A stretch of 64,000 bases of DNA from an uncultured Faecalicatena sp. GTDB lineage: Bacteria > Bacillota > Clostridia > Lachnospirales > Lachnospiraceae. Made by a program: the position numbers and the translations under genes. Where the stretch lies: contig CAOKHZ010000017.1 of NCBI GenBank assembly GCA_948468385.1, forward strand, positions 1 to 64,000. Reading direction: 5' to 3'. Positions 9,246-17,543 of this stretch are shown in pieces; position 1 is the stretch's first letter; every line of letters begins with the position of its first letter. The notes under the pieces are model-generated. The model had not been told where the DNA came from. It ran no database searches and saw only the letters and a list, made by a program, of their open reading frames with translations.

Positions 9246-9797
9246 TTAATTAAAGGAGCTGTCTTGTGCTTCTCCCGCCGGAACAAATCCTTCCGTCACG
9301 CACCTCATCTCAATCGGCCGAACAAAGCTTGCCAGGGAAACTTCCATCCCGAACAGATATCCTCCATTCTCGTCTTTCTCAAGCTCGTATTCCCGCGTGA
9401 AGGTTCCGTCCTCGTTTTCCATGTTAAAGCTTAAAACGCCGTCCGCCTCGCTCCATGTCCCGGTCGCCGTATCCTCATGGTCTTCCACGTCCAGGAATAC
9501 AAGCCCCGGCTCTACCGTCAAAGTGCCGTCATCATACATGTTCAGCACCCACTCAAATCTCACGTCGCTTGCGCCGCTTGCATACGCGCCCTCAAAAGAA
9601 TAAGTCACCTCGGGTTCCTTCTTTTCTTCTTTATCTTCTTTTTGCGTATCGTCATCCGCGTTCGTGCCATATTCCACTTTTGAGTCTGAGCCGCCCTTGT
9701 CACCGTCTCCGCCTTTGCCGCACGCCGCCAGGCCAAACACCAACATCGCGGCCAACATTACAGATACTACCCTTGAAATCATTGTTTTTTTCTTCAT
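9246..9797 (-). CDS. Small lipoprotein with lipocalin-like beta module
   Basis: 183 residues: signal peptide with lipobox LAAC (Cys26), a Gly/Asp/Lys/Glu-rich linker (about 27-60), then a beta-rich module with MYDDGTLTVE, TATGTWSEADGVLSF and a closing EMRCV segment. The same DGT...GTW/GSW...EMRC/AMRC layout occurs in the two SGNH lipoproteins downstream, so this protein is that module on its own. It has no recognisable catalytic site and may bind a ligand or glycan. It is the first gene of the LytTR-controlled operon, with AGGAGGAAAAGTAA before its ATG. Function is not known. Confidence 0.8.
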   Translation of the reverse strand: MKKKTMISRVVSVMLAAMLVFGLAACGKGGDGDKGGSDSKVEYGTNADDDTQKEDKEEKKEPEVTYSFEGAYASGASDVRFEWVLNMYDDGTLTVEPGLVFLDVEDHEDTATGTWSEADGVLSFNMENEDGTFTREYELEKDENGGYLFGMEVSLASFVRPIEMRCVTEGFVPAGEAQDSSFN

Positions 9798-9838
9798 TTA
9801 CTTTTCCTCCTATGGAATTTTTCTTTAAATTTTTCTTT

Positions 9839-9867
9839 ATCATACAAGCAAAATCCAAAGTCCGCGA
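9839..9867 (-). promoter_or_regulatory. Activator-type promoter of the SGNH/GH3 operon
   Basis: On the minus strand a good -10 box TATGAT (9839-9844) has only TCGCGG 17 bp upstream (9862-9867), a poor -35 element. The nearest LytTR box begins ten bases further upstream, as expected for a promoter that needs an activator. Confidence 0.55.
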
Positions 9868-9876
9868 GCGTTTTTC

Positions 9877-9968
9877 CGTAAACCGACGCTTCTTTTTCGC
9901 AAACGAATTTGGCTTTTCGCCAACGGTTTTCTTTTTTTCGTAAACTGCCGGTTCTTTTTCGTGAACGG
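9877..9968. promoter_or_regulatory. Array of five LytTR-type binding boxes
   Basis: Nine-base boxes start at 9877, 9898, 9918, 9939 and 9960 (spacing 21, 20, 21, 21). On the minus strand they read CGGTTTACG, TCGTTTGCG, CCGTTGGCG, CAGTTTACG and CCGTTCACG, each followed by a run of A. They fit the known LytTR-domain consensus of imperfect direct repeats with GTT at the centre and about two helical turns apart. The array fills the gap between the LytTR regulator gene and the divergent lipoprotein operon. Confidence 0.8.
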
Positions 9969-9980
9969 CACCCCCTTGAT

Positions 9981-10009
9981 TTGCCGGTGGGAAAATTTTA
10001 TGATATAAT
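9981..10009 (+). promoter_or_regulatory. Promoter of the LytTR regulator-kinase operon
   Basis: TTGCCG (9981-9986) and a perfect TATAAT (10004-10009) are 17 bp apart, 28 bp before the regulator start codon. The last LytTR box ends 12 bp upstream of the -35 element, so the system probably controls its own expression. Confidence 0.7.
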
Positions 10010-10037
10010 ATGAGCACTTGACGAGGGAGGGAATTCC

Positions 10038-10742
10038 ATGCTTGAGATCGCGATTGTCGAAGATGAACAGATTGCCGCCCGGCAACTGCTGGCAGGATTG
10101 GAACGTTGTTCGAAAGAACAAGGGTTTTCATATCACGCACGGACGTTTTCCGACGGGCTTTCATTCATCACGCAATATCGCCCGGAATATGACATCGTGT
10201 TCATGGACATCATGCTGCCTCAGCTAAACGGCATGGAGACCGCAAGGCATTTGCGAAAGCTCGATCCTCACGTCTGTCTGATTTTTACGACCAACATGGC
10301 ACAATTTGCCATCCATGGATATGAGGTGGAAGCCGTGGACTTCATTTTAAAGCCGGTCACGTACAGCCGTCTTTCCTCCTTGTTCCAAAAGATTTTACAA
10401 AGACTGAACATCCAAAAGGGAATCGAACTGACCATCCATACGACCGGCGGCATCCAACGGATTCTGACCTCGGACATTTTTTATGTGGAAATTGCCGACC
10501 ACCTGCTGCTCTATCATCTGGAAAAGCAAAATATTGAATCATGGGGTACCTTGAAAAAAGCCCGTGAGGAACTTCCGCCGGAGACCTTTTCTCAGTGTAA
10601 CAAAAGCTGCATCGTCAACCTGTCAAAGGTAAAGACGCTTCAGGGAAATGAAATCCTCTTAGGCAACGCCGTCTTAAGCATCAGCCGGGGACGAAAAAAA
10701 GAGTTTTTGGCCGCACTTAACAACTACCTCAGGAGGGGATGA
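10038..10742 (+). CDS. LytTR family response regulator
   Basis: 234 residues: a receiver domain with acidic pair VEDEQ, phospho-accepting Asp in VFMDIMLP (about residue 56), Thr in FTTN and Lys in LKPV, then a C-terminal LytTR DNA-binding domain (about 135-230; ISRGRKKEFLAAL at the end). LytTR domains bind direct repeats in the minor/major groove in phase, which matches the five boxes just upstream. The ATG has AGGGAGG upstream. It overlaps the sensor kinase gene by four bases (ATGA). It most likely activates both its own promoter and the divergent SGNH/GH3 lipoprotein operon. Confidence 0.93.
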   Translation: MLEIAIVEDEQIAARQLLAGLERCSKEQGFSYHARTFSDGLSFITQYRPEYDIVFMDIMLPQLNGMETARHLRKLDPHVCLIFTTNMAQFAIHGYEVEAVDFILKPVTYSRLSSLFQKILQRLNIQKGIELTIHTTGGIQRILTSDIFYVEIADHLLLYHLEKQNIESWGTLKKAREELPPETFSQCNKSCIVNLSKVKTLQGNEILLGNAVLSISRGRKKEFLAALNNYLRRG

Positions 10743-12070
10743 ACATGAACTCCATTCCGTATTATATTGACTTTTTCAAGTTTACCCTGGAAACCGCGTT
10801 TGCTTGTTTTTGTTTCACGGGCAGGATGGAAAAGCGCCCCCATTTTTATCGGCGGTGTCTTGTCATGATATCCGCCATCGGCCTTTTGGTCATCCCCGTA
10901 TCGGCACTTGCCAGATATTTTATGCTTAGCGACTATGGTTTTAGCACTGCCGTCACCTACAGTCTGCTTTCCGTCATGGCCTTTTCTTTTATCTTTTGTT
11001 GCTATCGGGATTCTGTCTGGAACCTTCTTTTTTGCTGCATTTCCGGTGCCATGATTCGCATGTGCGCAAAGAAAATATTTGACATCTTTCTCATCGCCCT
11101 ACGTTTTTCCAACATTGACATCCGTTTATTTGCCAAGGGACGATTTGAACGTTATATTGTATATTATTTGATTTTCTTTTCTCTTTTTCTGGCAATTCAT
11201 TTCTGCTTCCGCAACATTTTCTACAAAGGGCACCTATTGACTCTGAACGGGAAACAATTCTCCGTTTACATCGTCATATTAGGCATCAACCTCATCCTAA
11301 ACAATCTGGAGCCGGTGCTTCTGGAAATCAATGCCAAATATTACGCGCTCCTGGTATTTTGCGAGATGACTTACTATATTCTAATTCTCTGCATGCAAAG
11401 CTTTTTGTTCCAAATGGCACAAGCCAAGTTAGAGGCGCACGATTTACAAGAACTCTGGCGGCAGGACCGACAGCAATACGAATTGATGAAGGAAAATATC
11501 GAAATCATCAACATCATGTGCCATGACCTGCGCCACCAGCTTCACAGCATTGGCAAGCAGACGCAGCTACCGCCCCAATTTATCGAGGAAATGGAGCACT
11601 CCATCTCCGTTTACGACAGCAAGTTCCAAACCGGAAACCAGACACTCGACGTCATCCTGACCGACAAGCATTTACGGTGTGACGCGGAGCGCATCCAGTT
11701 TACCTGCATCGCGGACGGGGAAAAGCTGAATTTCATCGAACACAGCGACCTGATTTCCCTCTTTGGAAACGCTTTGGAAAATGCTTTGGAATACGAAGTG
11801 ACCGTTCCAAACCCCGGGGATCGCTTTATCAATTTGCTGGTTCGGCAAAAAAATGATTTTTTGATTATCAATGTGGAAAATTATTTTGAGGGAGAATTAC
11901 AGATGAAAGACGGGTTTCCCGTCACCCAAAAACAAGACAAGACACTCCATGGATATGGACTCAAAAGCATCCAGCGAATCGTCAGAAAATACGAGGGGAA
12001 CGTGCATATTTCCAAGGAAGGAAACACCTTCCTTTTGAATATCCTCATTCCCCTCCCCAAAAGCACATAG
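10739..12070 (+). CDS. GHKL-type sensor histidine kinase (AgrC/VirS-like)
   Basis: 443 residues. The N-terminal half (about 5-225) holds six or seven hydrophobic membrane segments with short loops and no large extracellular domain; such sensors usually detect membrane-associated or peptide signals. The cytoplasmic part has the H-box CHDLRHQLH (phospho-accepting His about 262), an N-box FGNALENALE and a G-box GYGLKSIQRIV. Its partner is the LytTR regulator encoded just upstream with an overlapping start codon. No signal peptide gene of AgrD type was seen beside it, so the stimulus is unknown; it may be linked to the surface glycan handled by the divergent operon. Confidence 0.9.
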   Translation: MNMNSIPYYIDFFKFTLETAFACFCFTGRMEKRPHFYRRCLVMISAIGLLVIPVSALARYFMLSDYGFSTAVTYSLLSVMAFSFIFCCYRDSVWNLLFCCISGAMIRMCAKKIFDIFLIALRFSNIDIRLFAKGRFERYIVYYLIFFSLFLAIHFCFRNIFYKGHLLTLNGKQFSVYIVILGINLILNNLEPVLLEINAKYYALLVFCEMTYYILILCMQSFLFQMAQAKLEAHDLQELWRQDRQQYELMKENIEIINIMCHDLRHQLHSIGKQTQLPPQFIEEMEHSISVYDSKFQTGNQTLDVILTDKHLRCDAERIQFTCIADGEKLNFIEHSDLISLFGNALENALEYEVTVPNPGDRFINLLVRQKNDFLIINVENYFEGELQMKDGFPVTQKQDKTLHGYGLKSIQRIVRKYEGNVHISKEGNTFLLNILIPLPKST

Positions 12071-12142
12071 CCAACACCTTCGCCGCAAGCCTGCAACGAT
12101 TCCTCCGGCAGACGGCTATTTTGACTCACTTTTCCATTTTTT

Positions 12143-13507
12143 TTACGCTTCCATCGCCGCTTTTTCGGCCTCGGCCTTGGCCCGCTCAATATCCGTCAGG
12201 TTGACCTTGTTCGCCTTCAGCCGGTACGCGCAATAAGCAAACACCGCGACCATCAGCACCACGATCAAAATTTGCCCCTTGGTATCCATCGTAGTAAAAA
12301 GTGCCACCGTTATCAGCAGCGAGCAGAACGTGGCAAATCCCATCACCACGCGAAATGCCGGCACCGGCATGTGGAAAAAGCTTTTCTCCCACGCCTTTGG
12401 ATACTTGCGGGTAAGCCCCACTACCAAAATATTGTTAATCGTATTCAATATCATGGTCGGAATCATCATGACCGAAATCAAGTCCTGCAATCCCAAATCC
12501 ACGAAAATGGAGAGGATGGACGTCGCATATAGGAGCAACATCATCACCCACGGATAGCCATTCCTCGTCCGAACCCCCAAAAACTTCGGCAGCCATCCGT
12601 CATCCACCGTGGCCAGAATCGGGTAACGCACGCCGGCCATCGTGCTGTAAAGCGAAGTCGCGATGGCAAAGCACGCCCCGCCAATGATAAATATGACGAA
12701 CACCGGATATGGAAAAATGGCTTTCGCCACCACGCCCAGATTCTTGCCCGCCACTTCCTCCACCGGCAAAATACCGGCCGAAACGATGCCGATCAGGCAA
12801 TATACGACCAAAATAATCAAGGATGACAACATGATAGCAATCGGAAGGCTCCGCTTGGGATTCTTCGACTGTCCCGCCATGTCTATCGGCAGCGTGGAAC
12901 CCTGGCAGGCGAAGCTCATCGTGGCCACCGCCATGAAAAGCCCTACCACCCCGCCGCTAAAATAATTGTCAGATGCCGGGTTCACGGTAGACCAGTCCAC
13001 CTGCCCCAATCCGACAACCGTATACACCAGCAATGCGAAAATCAAGACGACCACCATGATCAGGTTGAAGCTTCCCATGAACTTGTCGCCGAAAAACGTC
13101 GTGACAAAAAACAGTGTCAAGATCGCGACCTCAATCACTTTGTCATACTCCGCAACCCGGGGAACCACGGTGGCGGCATATTCCACGATGGAAATGGCGT
13201 ACATGGCAAATGCCAGTCCCGAAAACGCGGTCGTAAGCGCCGACGCCCCTACCAAAAGCGGCGGCTGCAAGAGCGCGGCCTGCGAGTACCGTCCGCCCGG
13301 CAGCACGAACATCCCGGCCATGACCGTCTTGTACGCATAGGCAAACAAAACCACGACACAAGCCAATGCCAGCGCCAGCGTGATGGAATGCCCCGTGTAA
13401 CCGATGCTCACGCCCATCGACACGAAGATTCCCGAACCGATGCTATTGCCAATTCCGTAACAAGTCAGCTCCGGCACCCCCAACAACTTTCTCTTTCCTT
13501 CTTCCAT
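12143..13507 (-). CDS. APC superfamily amino-acid permease
   Basis: 454 residues, almost entirely hydrophobic helices (about twelve), with the conserved first-helix motif GIGNSIGSGIF of amino acid-polyamine-organocation permeases and a charged C-terminal tail (ERAKAEAEKAAMEA). It should import or exchange an amino acid across the cytoplasmic membrane. Its ATG shares a base with the stop of the PLP-enzyme gene (TAATG), with AGAGGATA as ribosome site, so the two are translationally coupled. The partner is a carbon-sulfur-lyase-like PLP enzyme, which suggests that the substrate is cystathionine, cystine or a related sulfur amino acid; that is inference from context. Confidence 0.85.
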   Translation of the reverse strand: MEEGKRKLLGVPELTCYGIGNSIGSGIFVSMGVSIGYTGHSITLALALACVVVLFAYAYKTVMAGMFVLPGGRYSQAALLQPPLLVGASALTTAFSGLAFAMYAISIVEYAATVVPRVAEYDKVIEVAILTLFFVTTFFGDKFMGSFNLIMVVVLIFALLVYTVVGLGQVDWSTVNPASDNYFSGGVVGLFMAVATMSFACQGSTLPIDMAGQSKNPKRSLPIAIMLSSLIILVVYCLIGIVSAGILPVEEVAGKNLGVVAKAIFPYPVFVIFIIGGACFAIATSLYSTMAGVRYPILATVDDGWLPKFLGVRTRNGYPWVMMLLLYATSILSIFVDLGLQDLISVMMIPTMILNTINNILVVGLTRKYPKAWEKSFFHMPVPAFRVVMGFATFCSLLITVALFTTMDTKGQILIVVLMVAVFAYCAYRLKANKVNLTDIERAKAEAEKAAMEA

Positions 13508-15300
13508 TATCCTCTTATCCCCCTAATCAAAGATTTCATATCCGGCAGGTCCGCAATCGTCTTGCTGTAATGTGCATATGTAACCTCCATTTTATCATTT
13601 ACAATAATATAGGCCGGAAGCTGCATCTGCCTGGCTCCGGACTGCGGGATATCCTTTGCCCCCACGTCCATCAGCGCCCCGGCAAATTTTTCAAACCCGT
13701 TAAGGTGCAGAATCTTTTTGATGTTCTTGCCCACCAGCTTGTCAAACAGCTTGTCCCCGGTGACCATCCCCAGCGTGTCCTTCGCTTCGAATACATTATA
13801 GCGGTCATATAGCTTCGCCTTCGGATCCCCAATCAGTTCAAATGAGTAGTCTTTCTGCACTTCCTTTAAAATTTCCGCGTCGGTCTGCAGCACGAACTTC
13901 ACCTGACAGCCCGCCTTTTCAAGGATCGGGGCTGCCACCTTCATCAACTTTAGCATCAGAACGGCAATATCGCAACCATAATAACGGGAAAAAACGATCA
14001 GCGTCGACTTGCCGTTCGCATTTGCCGCCAACTCCATGCCCGTCCCATGGCAAGAATCATACACGAATCCTTCCAGCTTCATTCCCTTTTTCAGTGTCTT
14101 ATGGTACGGCCTTCCATTTTCCTTCCAGTCGGCGTAAACCTCCTCCATACCTTTCTTGAAACGCTCCAACGCTTTCAAAAGCGTGCTCTTGGGGCATGCC
14201 AGGTTAATCCGCTGGAACCCCCGTCCGGCAATGCCAAATACCTCTCCGTTGTCCAGAAAGATTTTTTGCTTCTCCAGCATCTTGCGCATCTCCACATGGG
14301 TCAGCCCCAGTCGACGCATGTCCAACCACAAAAGATACGTGCCCTCCAACGGGATTACCTGCACCCTCGGGAAATGCTCTGCCATAAAGCTTTTCACCAG
14401 CTCTTCATTTTCATGAACGACCCCGATCAGCTCCTCCAGCCAGTCTTCACATTCATTGTAAGCCGCCGTACAAGCCGCGTAGGCAAAAATATTTAACGAC
14501 GTGTTCATGTCCAACATCATACACAACGAAGTCCTTGCCCTTGCCGCACTGTTCGGAATGATAATGTTGGAGCACTGCAGCCCCGCCAGATTAAACGTCT
14601 TGCTCGGCGCGGTACAAACCGCGATATTGTCCCTCGCCCGGTCGCTTACGTTCGCCATCACGGTGTGCTCATAGCCCGGCATAATCAAATCATTGTGAAT
14701 CTCGTCGTCAATAATGAAGACCCCATTGTCACAGCAGATGTCCGCCACGCGCCTCAATTCCTCCCGCGTCCACACCCTTCCCACCGGGTTGTGCGGATTG
14801 CAGAACAAAATCGCCGTCACGTCCTTGCGCTTCGCCTTACGCTCCAAATCCGTAAAATCAATCTCGTAATGCCCCGCATTATTTCTTAAATAGCTATACA
14901 CAATCCTCCGGCTCTTGGCCACCACCGTGATGTCAAACGGATAATACACCGGGGACAGAATAAGAACAGACTCTCCCGGCTTCGTGTTCGCGTCAATCAA
15001 GAGCGCCAACGCATTCACCACGCCGGGCGTATTGACAATCCATTCTTTTTTCACCTCGAAGTCATGCCGCCGCCTCATCCACGAACAGACCGCGTCATAA
15101 TACGCGTCCGTCGGACGCGTATAGCCCAGGACGTGCTCCTCCGCCACCTTCTTTAGTGCCTCCTTGATGGGTGGGGCCGTGACAAACTCCATGTCGGCCA
15201 CCGACAGCGGCACATACTCCGTGGAAGCCTCCCAGGCATCGTCCCATTTTGCCGAACCGCAACCCGAACGGTCCACGACAGTCGTAAAATCGTACTTCAT
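13507..15300 (-). CDS. MalY/PatB-like PLP enzyme fused to a redoxin-like domain
   Basis: 597 residues from the ATG at 15300 (GAGGAGG six bases upstream; an upstream in-frame Met lacks one). Residues 1 to about 385 form a fold-type I PLP enzyme of the MalY/PatB group: FCNPHNPVGRVW, DDEIHNDL and the PLP-binding Lys in TAPSKTFNLAG. These enzymes act as cystathionine beta-lyases or aminotransferases. After a linker (about 395-410) comes a thioredoxin-fold domain with LIVFSRYYGCDIAVL, resembling the RYxGCxxC motif of redoxin/AhpC-like proteins but with the second Cys replaced by Ala. The full-length MalY part (usual size about 390) shows that this is a real fusion, not a read-through of two genes. 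A role in sulfur amino-acid breakdown coupled to thiol redox is inferred. Confidence 0.85.
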   Translation of the reverse strand: MKYDFTTVVDRSGCGSAKWDDAWEASTEYVPLSVADMEFVTAPPIKEALKKVAEEHVLGYTRPTDAYYDAVCSWMRRRHDFEVKKEWIVNTPGVVNALALLIDANTKPGESVLILSPVYYPFDITVVAKSRRIVYSYLRNNAGHYEIDFTDLERKAKRKDVTAILFCNPHNPVGRVWTREELRRVADICCDNGVFIIDDEIHNDLIMPGYEHTVMANVSDRARDNIAVCTAPSKTFNLAGLQCSNIIIPNSAARARTSLCMMLDMNTSLNIFAYAACTAAYNECEDWLEELIGVVHENEELVKSFMAEHFPRVQVIPLEGTYLLWLDMRRLGLTHVEMRKMLEKQKIFLDNGEVFGIAGRGFQRINLACPKSTLLKALERFKKGMEEVYADWKENGRPYHKTLKKGMKLEGFVYDSCHGTGMELAANANGKSTLIVFSRYYGCDIAVLMLKLMKVAAPILEKAGCQVKFVLQTDAEILKEVQKDYSFELIGDPKAKLYDRYNVFEAKDTLGMVTGDKLFDKLVGKNIKKILHLNGFEKFAGALMDVGAKDIPQSGARQMQLPAYIIVNDKMEVTYAHYSKTIADLPDMKSLIRGIRG

Positions 15301-15385
15301 AAAAATCCTCCTCTCATTTGTCAGTACACTAGTTTTCAAGTAAATCGCAACGTTTCTTAATCTTCGTCATTATTGTAAGTTTAAG

Positions 15386-15419
15386 AAAAGGCGGTTCGAT
15401 TTAAAAAGATCAACCGCCC
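15386..15419 (-). terminator. Probable terminator after the Rpn-type gene
   Basis: On the minus strand GGGCGGTTGA...TCGAACCGCC forms a stem around an A/T-rich loop and is followed by TTTTCTTAAAC. It lies about 125 bp downstream of the stop at 15544 and upstream of the PLP-enzyme gene. Confidence 0.55.
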
Positions 15420-15543
15420 TGCAATACTTGTCATGCCGACATCGATACCGCCAACCAGCACCGTCGCTACTTTTATTTCATATCACCAAAAACATTTTTT
15501 AACATTTATTTTATAGAGGTCTGACCGAATTCAAATATAAATG

Positions 15544-16503
15544 TTATATCACTTTAGGAGATAATAGGGCAAGGACATATTCCTTTGTAACATTGTACTT
15601 ACGGATAATCGCTTCGATAATATCGTTCTCTGGAGTTCCCATATCTTCCATCATTTCAATAGCCCCGGTAATTTTCATTTTCTTATTATTCTCTTCCATT
15701 GCCAAACACATATCAATGTCACCATCCCTCTCCACAAATTCGAGACCCAAATTAGCAACCTTGTTCAAAAATATCGCGGTACTTCTATCAATCTTCCTAT
15801 GGTTCGTCTCCTCAATCACCTCTACTACACCTTTTTTCTGATACTTTAACGCCTTCATTGCAAGGCCAAAATCTGTATGGAATTTTTCAAACTCACTATC
15901 CGCAATATTGGCTGGTGCTATAAGATTTATCACATAATTCGGAATAAATTTCAAAATTTCCTTATCTTTTACATTTAGCATCTCATGTAAACTTAAGGGT
16001 CCATCCCATTTATAGGCTGACAAACAAACCGTAGCAGTAATAATTGGCATCAACTTATCGGCCTTGCGAAAACCAGATAAGAACTCCTCACTCGATAACT
16101 TGATTTTCAGGGCTCCTTCCTCTATAAACATATCTCCTTCTGATTCTTTTTTGCGATAGGAATGCTTTGCTTCCTCTACCTGTTTTGCATATCCAATCAT
16201 ATCATATAACCCATTCTTCACAGGCATGGCATAATGCGTCTTTCCTTGCAATTCTGCTCCCAACAAAAAATAAACCGCATCATCGTCCATTCTGGCCGAC
16301 CAAATTTTCAAAAGATCCCGATGTTTCTGCATAGGGAACCTGGCACCATTTCCATAGGGAAGCACAATCTGCGTCGTATCCAGTTCTTTTAACTTTTCTG
16401 CTTGTATAATCTGTCGTCCTTTATAAATCAAAAAATTAAAAACATCTGCAAATATTTTGTTATTAGAAAGATAAGCCTTTCCTTCAATATCAATTGCTCC
16501 CAC
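15544..16503 (-). CDS. Rpn family PD-(D/E)XK nuclease / putative transposase
   Basis: 319 residues from a GTG start with GAGAGGG eight bases upstream. The N-terminal NKIFADVFNFLIY segment and the following ELQGKTHYAMPVKNGLYD block (E-x-Q catalytic-type motif) are typical of the Rpn/YhgA-like recombination-promoting nucleases common in Lachnospiraceae; an acidic MDDD precedes it. The C-terminal part is helical and charged (MEENNKKMKI, ENDIIEAIIRKY). These proteins cut DNA and promote RecA-independent recombination in E. coli; many genomes carry several copies. The gene is A+T-richer than its neighbours and stands alone with its own terminator, which fits horizontal movement. A second relative is at 59043-60176. 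Confidence 0.8.
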   Translation of the reverse strand: MGAIDIEGKAYLSNNKIFADVFNFLIYKGRQIIQAEKLKELDTTQIVLPYGNGARFPMQKHRDLLKIWSARMDDDAVYFLLGAELQGKTHYAMPVKNGLYDMIGYAKQVEEAKHSYRKKESEGDMFIEEGALKIKLSSEEFLSGFRKADKLMPIITATVCLSAYKWDGPLSLHEMLNVKDKEILKFIPNYVINLIAPANIADSEFEKFHTDFGLAMKALKYQKKGVVEVIEETNHRKIDRSTAIFLNKVANLGLEFVERDGDIDMCLAMEENNKKMKITGAIEMMEDMGTPENDIIEAIIRKYNVTKEYVLALLSPKVI

Positions 16504-16659
16504 TCACAATTCCCTCTCTTGCGTCCCTCTTTTTCTTAAATCATATTATAGCACATCATAGAACGTTTTACTATTACATTTTTCAACAGATGTCATCCAA
16601 AACACTTGAGTTTCCGCTAATGCTGAAATATAATAATACCAGGGTGAACGCAGCTTTTG

Positions 16660-16705
16660 CCCCCATGATACCCACGGATTGTTACGCGCTTTGCACTCCC
16701 ACAAT
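16660..16705. repeat. Interspersed repeat, copy A (CCCCATGAYACCCACG family)
   Basis: The sequence CCCCCATGATACCCACGG followed by ATTGTTACGCGCTTTGCACT resembles 17497-17543 and 55010-55058. Copies A and B flank the C26 peptidase gene in the same orientation. Confidence 0.55.
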
Positions 16706-16738
16706 CTAAATCAACGATTTTCAAGGAGACGTTTAGAT

Positions 16739-17464
16739 ATGAGCCAGATTACGATTGCCATGCCGCAGATGGGAAACGATCTATTTCGCAAATACATGAA
16801 GGGAAAATACGTCCAAAGCTTACGCCGCTCCGGTGCCGACGTGAAATGGATTGAACTGACGGGCGAAAACGAGGCCGTTTCCCAGGCATTGCACTGCGAC
16901 GGGCTCCTGCTGCCGGGCGGTGCCGACATAGAACCGTCCCTTTACGGGCAGGAGCGTTTTGACAAAACCGGCAAGGCCAATGTCATCCGCGACCGGATGG
17001 AGCCGGAACTCCTCGCCGCCTTCCTTGACGCGGGAAAGCCGATTCTTGGCATCTGCCGGGGAACACAAGTGATGAACGTCCATTTTGGCGGGACGCTGTT
17101 TCAGGACATCAAGGACAAGCAGACCTATAAGCATTCCGATTTTTTTTCCCGGGCGAGGTCTTGTCATCCGGTGGAACTTACGCCCGGCACGAAGCTGTTT
17201 CAATGTATGAACGACGCAGGAGCATGGCCGCCTGGCGCATCGTGCTTTCAGATTAACGTCAACAGCATCCACCACCAGGCTATCGACAAGCTTGGGGACG
17301 GCCTGGTGGTCTCGGCTAAAAGCATGGACGGTTTCGTGGAAGGGATTGAATTAAAGGGCTACCGTTTTTGCATCGGCGTGCAGTGGCACCCGGAGCACAT
17401 GAGCGCGAGAGATTCGGCACAGCAAGCTTTATTTCATGCATTTGTCACCGCATGTAAGAAATGA
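16739..17464 (+). CDS. Gamma-glutamyl-gamma-aminobutyrate hydrolase family (peptidase C26)
   Basis: 241 residues from the ATG at 16739, with AAGGAGA nine bases upstream; a longer frame begins at 16679 within the repeat. It is a class I glutamine-amidotransferase-type hydrolase: LPGGADIEPSLYG oxyanion segment, nucleophile Cys in GICRGTQVMNV (about residue 106), and the His/Glu pair in QWHPEH (about 218-220). Relatives such as PuuD release GABA or other amines from gamma-glutamyl conjugates. No other genes of the Puu pathway are next to it, so the substrate is open. It lies alone between two copies of a palindromic repeat. Confidence 0.9.
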   Translation: MSQITIAMPQMGNDLFRKYMKGKYVQSLRRSGADVKWIELTGENEAVSQALHCDGLLLPGGADIEPSLYGQERFDKTGKANVIRDRMEPELLAAFLDAGKPILGICRGTQVMNVHFGGTLFQDIKDKQTYKHSDFFSRARSCHPVELTPGTKLFQCMNDAGAWPPGASCFQINVNSIHHQAIDKLGDGLVVSAKSMDGFVEGIELKGYRFCIGVQWHPEHMSARDSAQQALFHAFVTACKK

Positions 17465-17496
17465 TGTATCCGCTTATATATCAGAATGCATTTTCG

Positions 17497-17543
17497 CCCC
17501 ATGACATCCACGGATTGCTATGCACTTCGTGGCATCATCATTT
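17497..17543. repeat. Interspersed repeat, copy B
   Basis: CCCCATGACATCCACGGATT continues to CTTCGTGGCATCATCA; the ends pair imperfectly (ATGACATCCACG against CGTGGCATCAT). The copy overlaps the last codons of the AraC-type gene at 17518. Confidence 0.6.
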
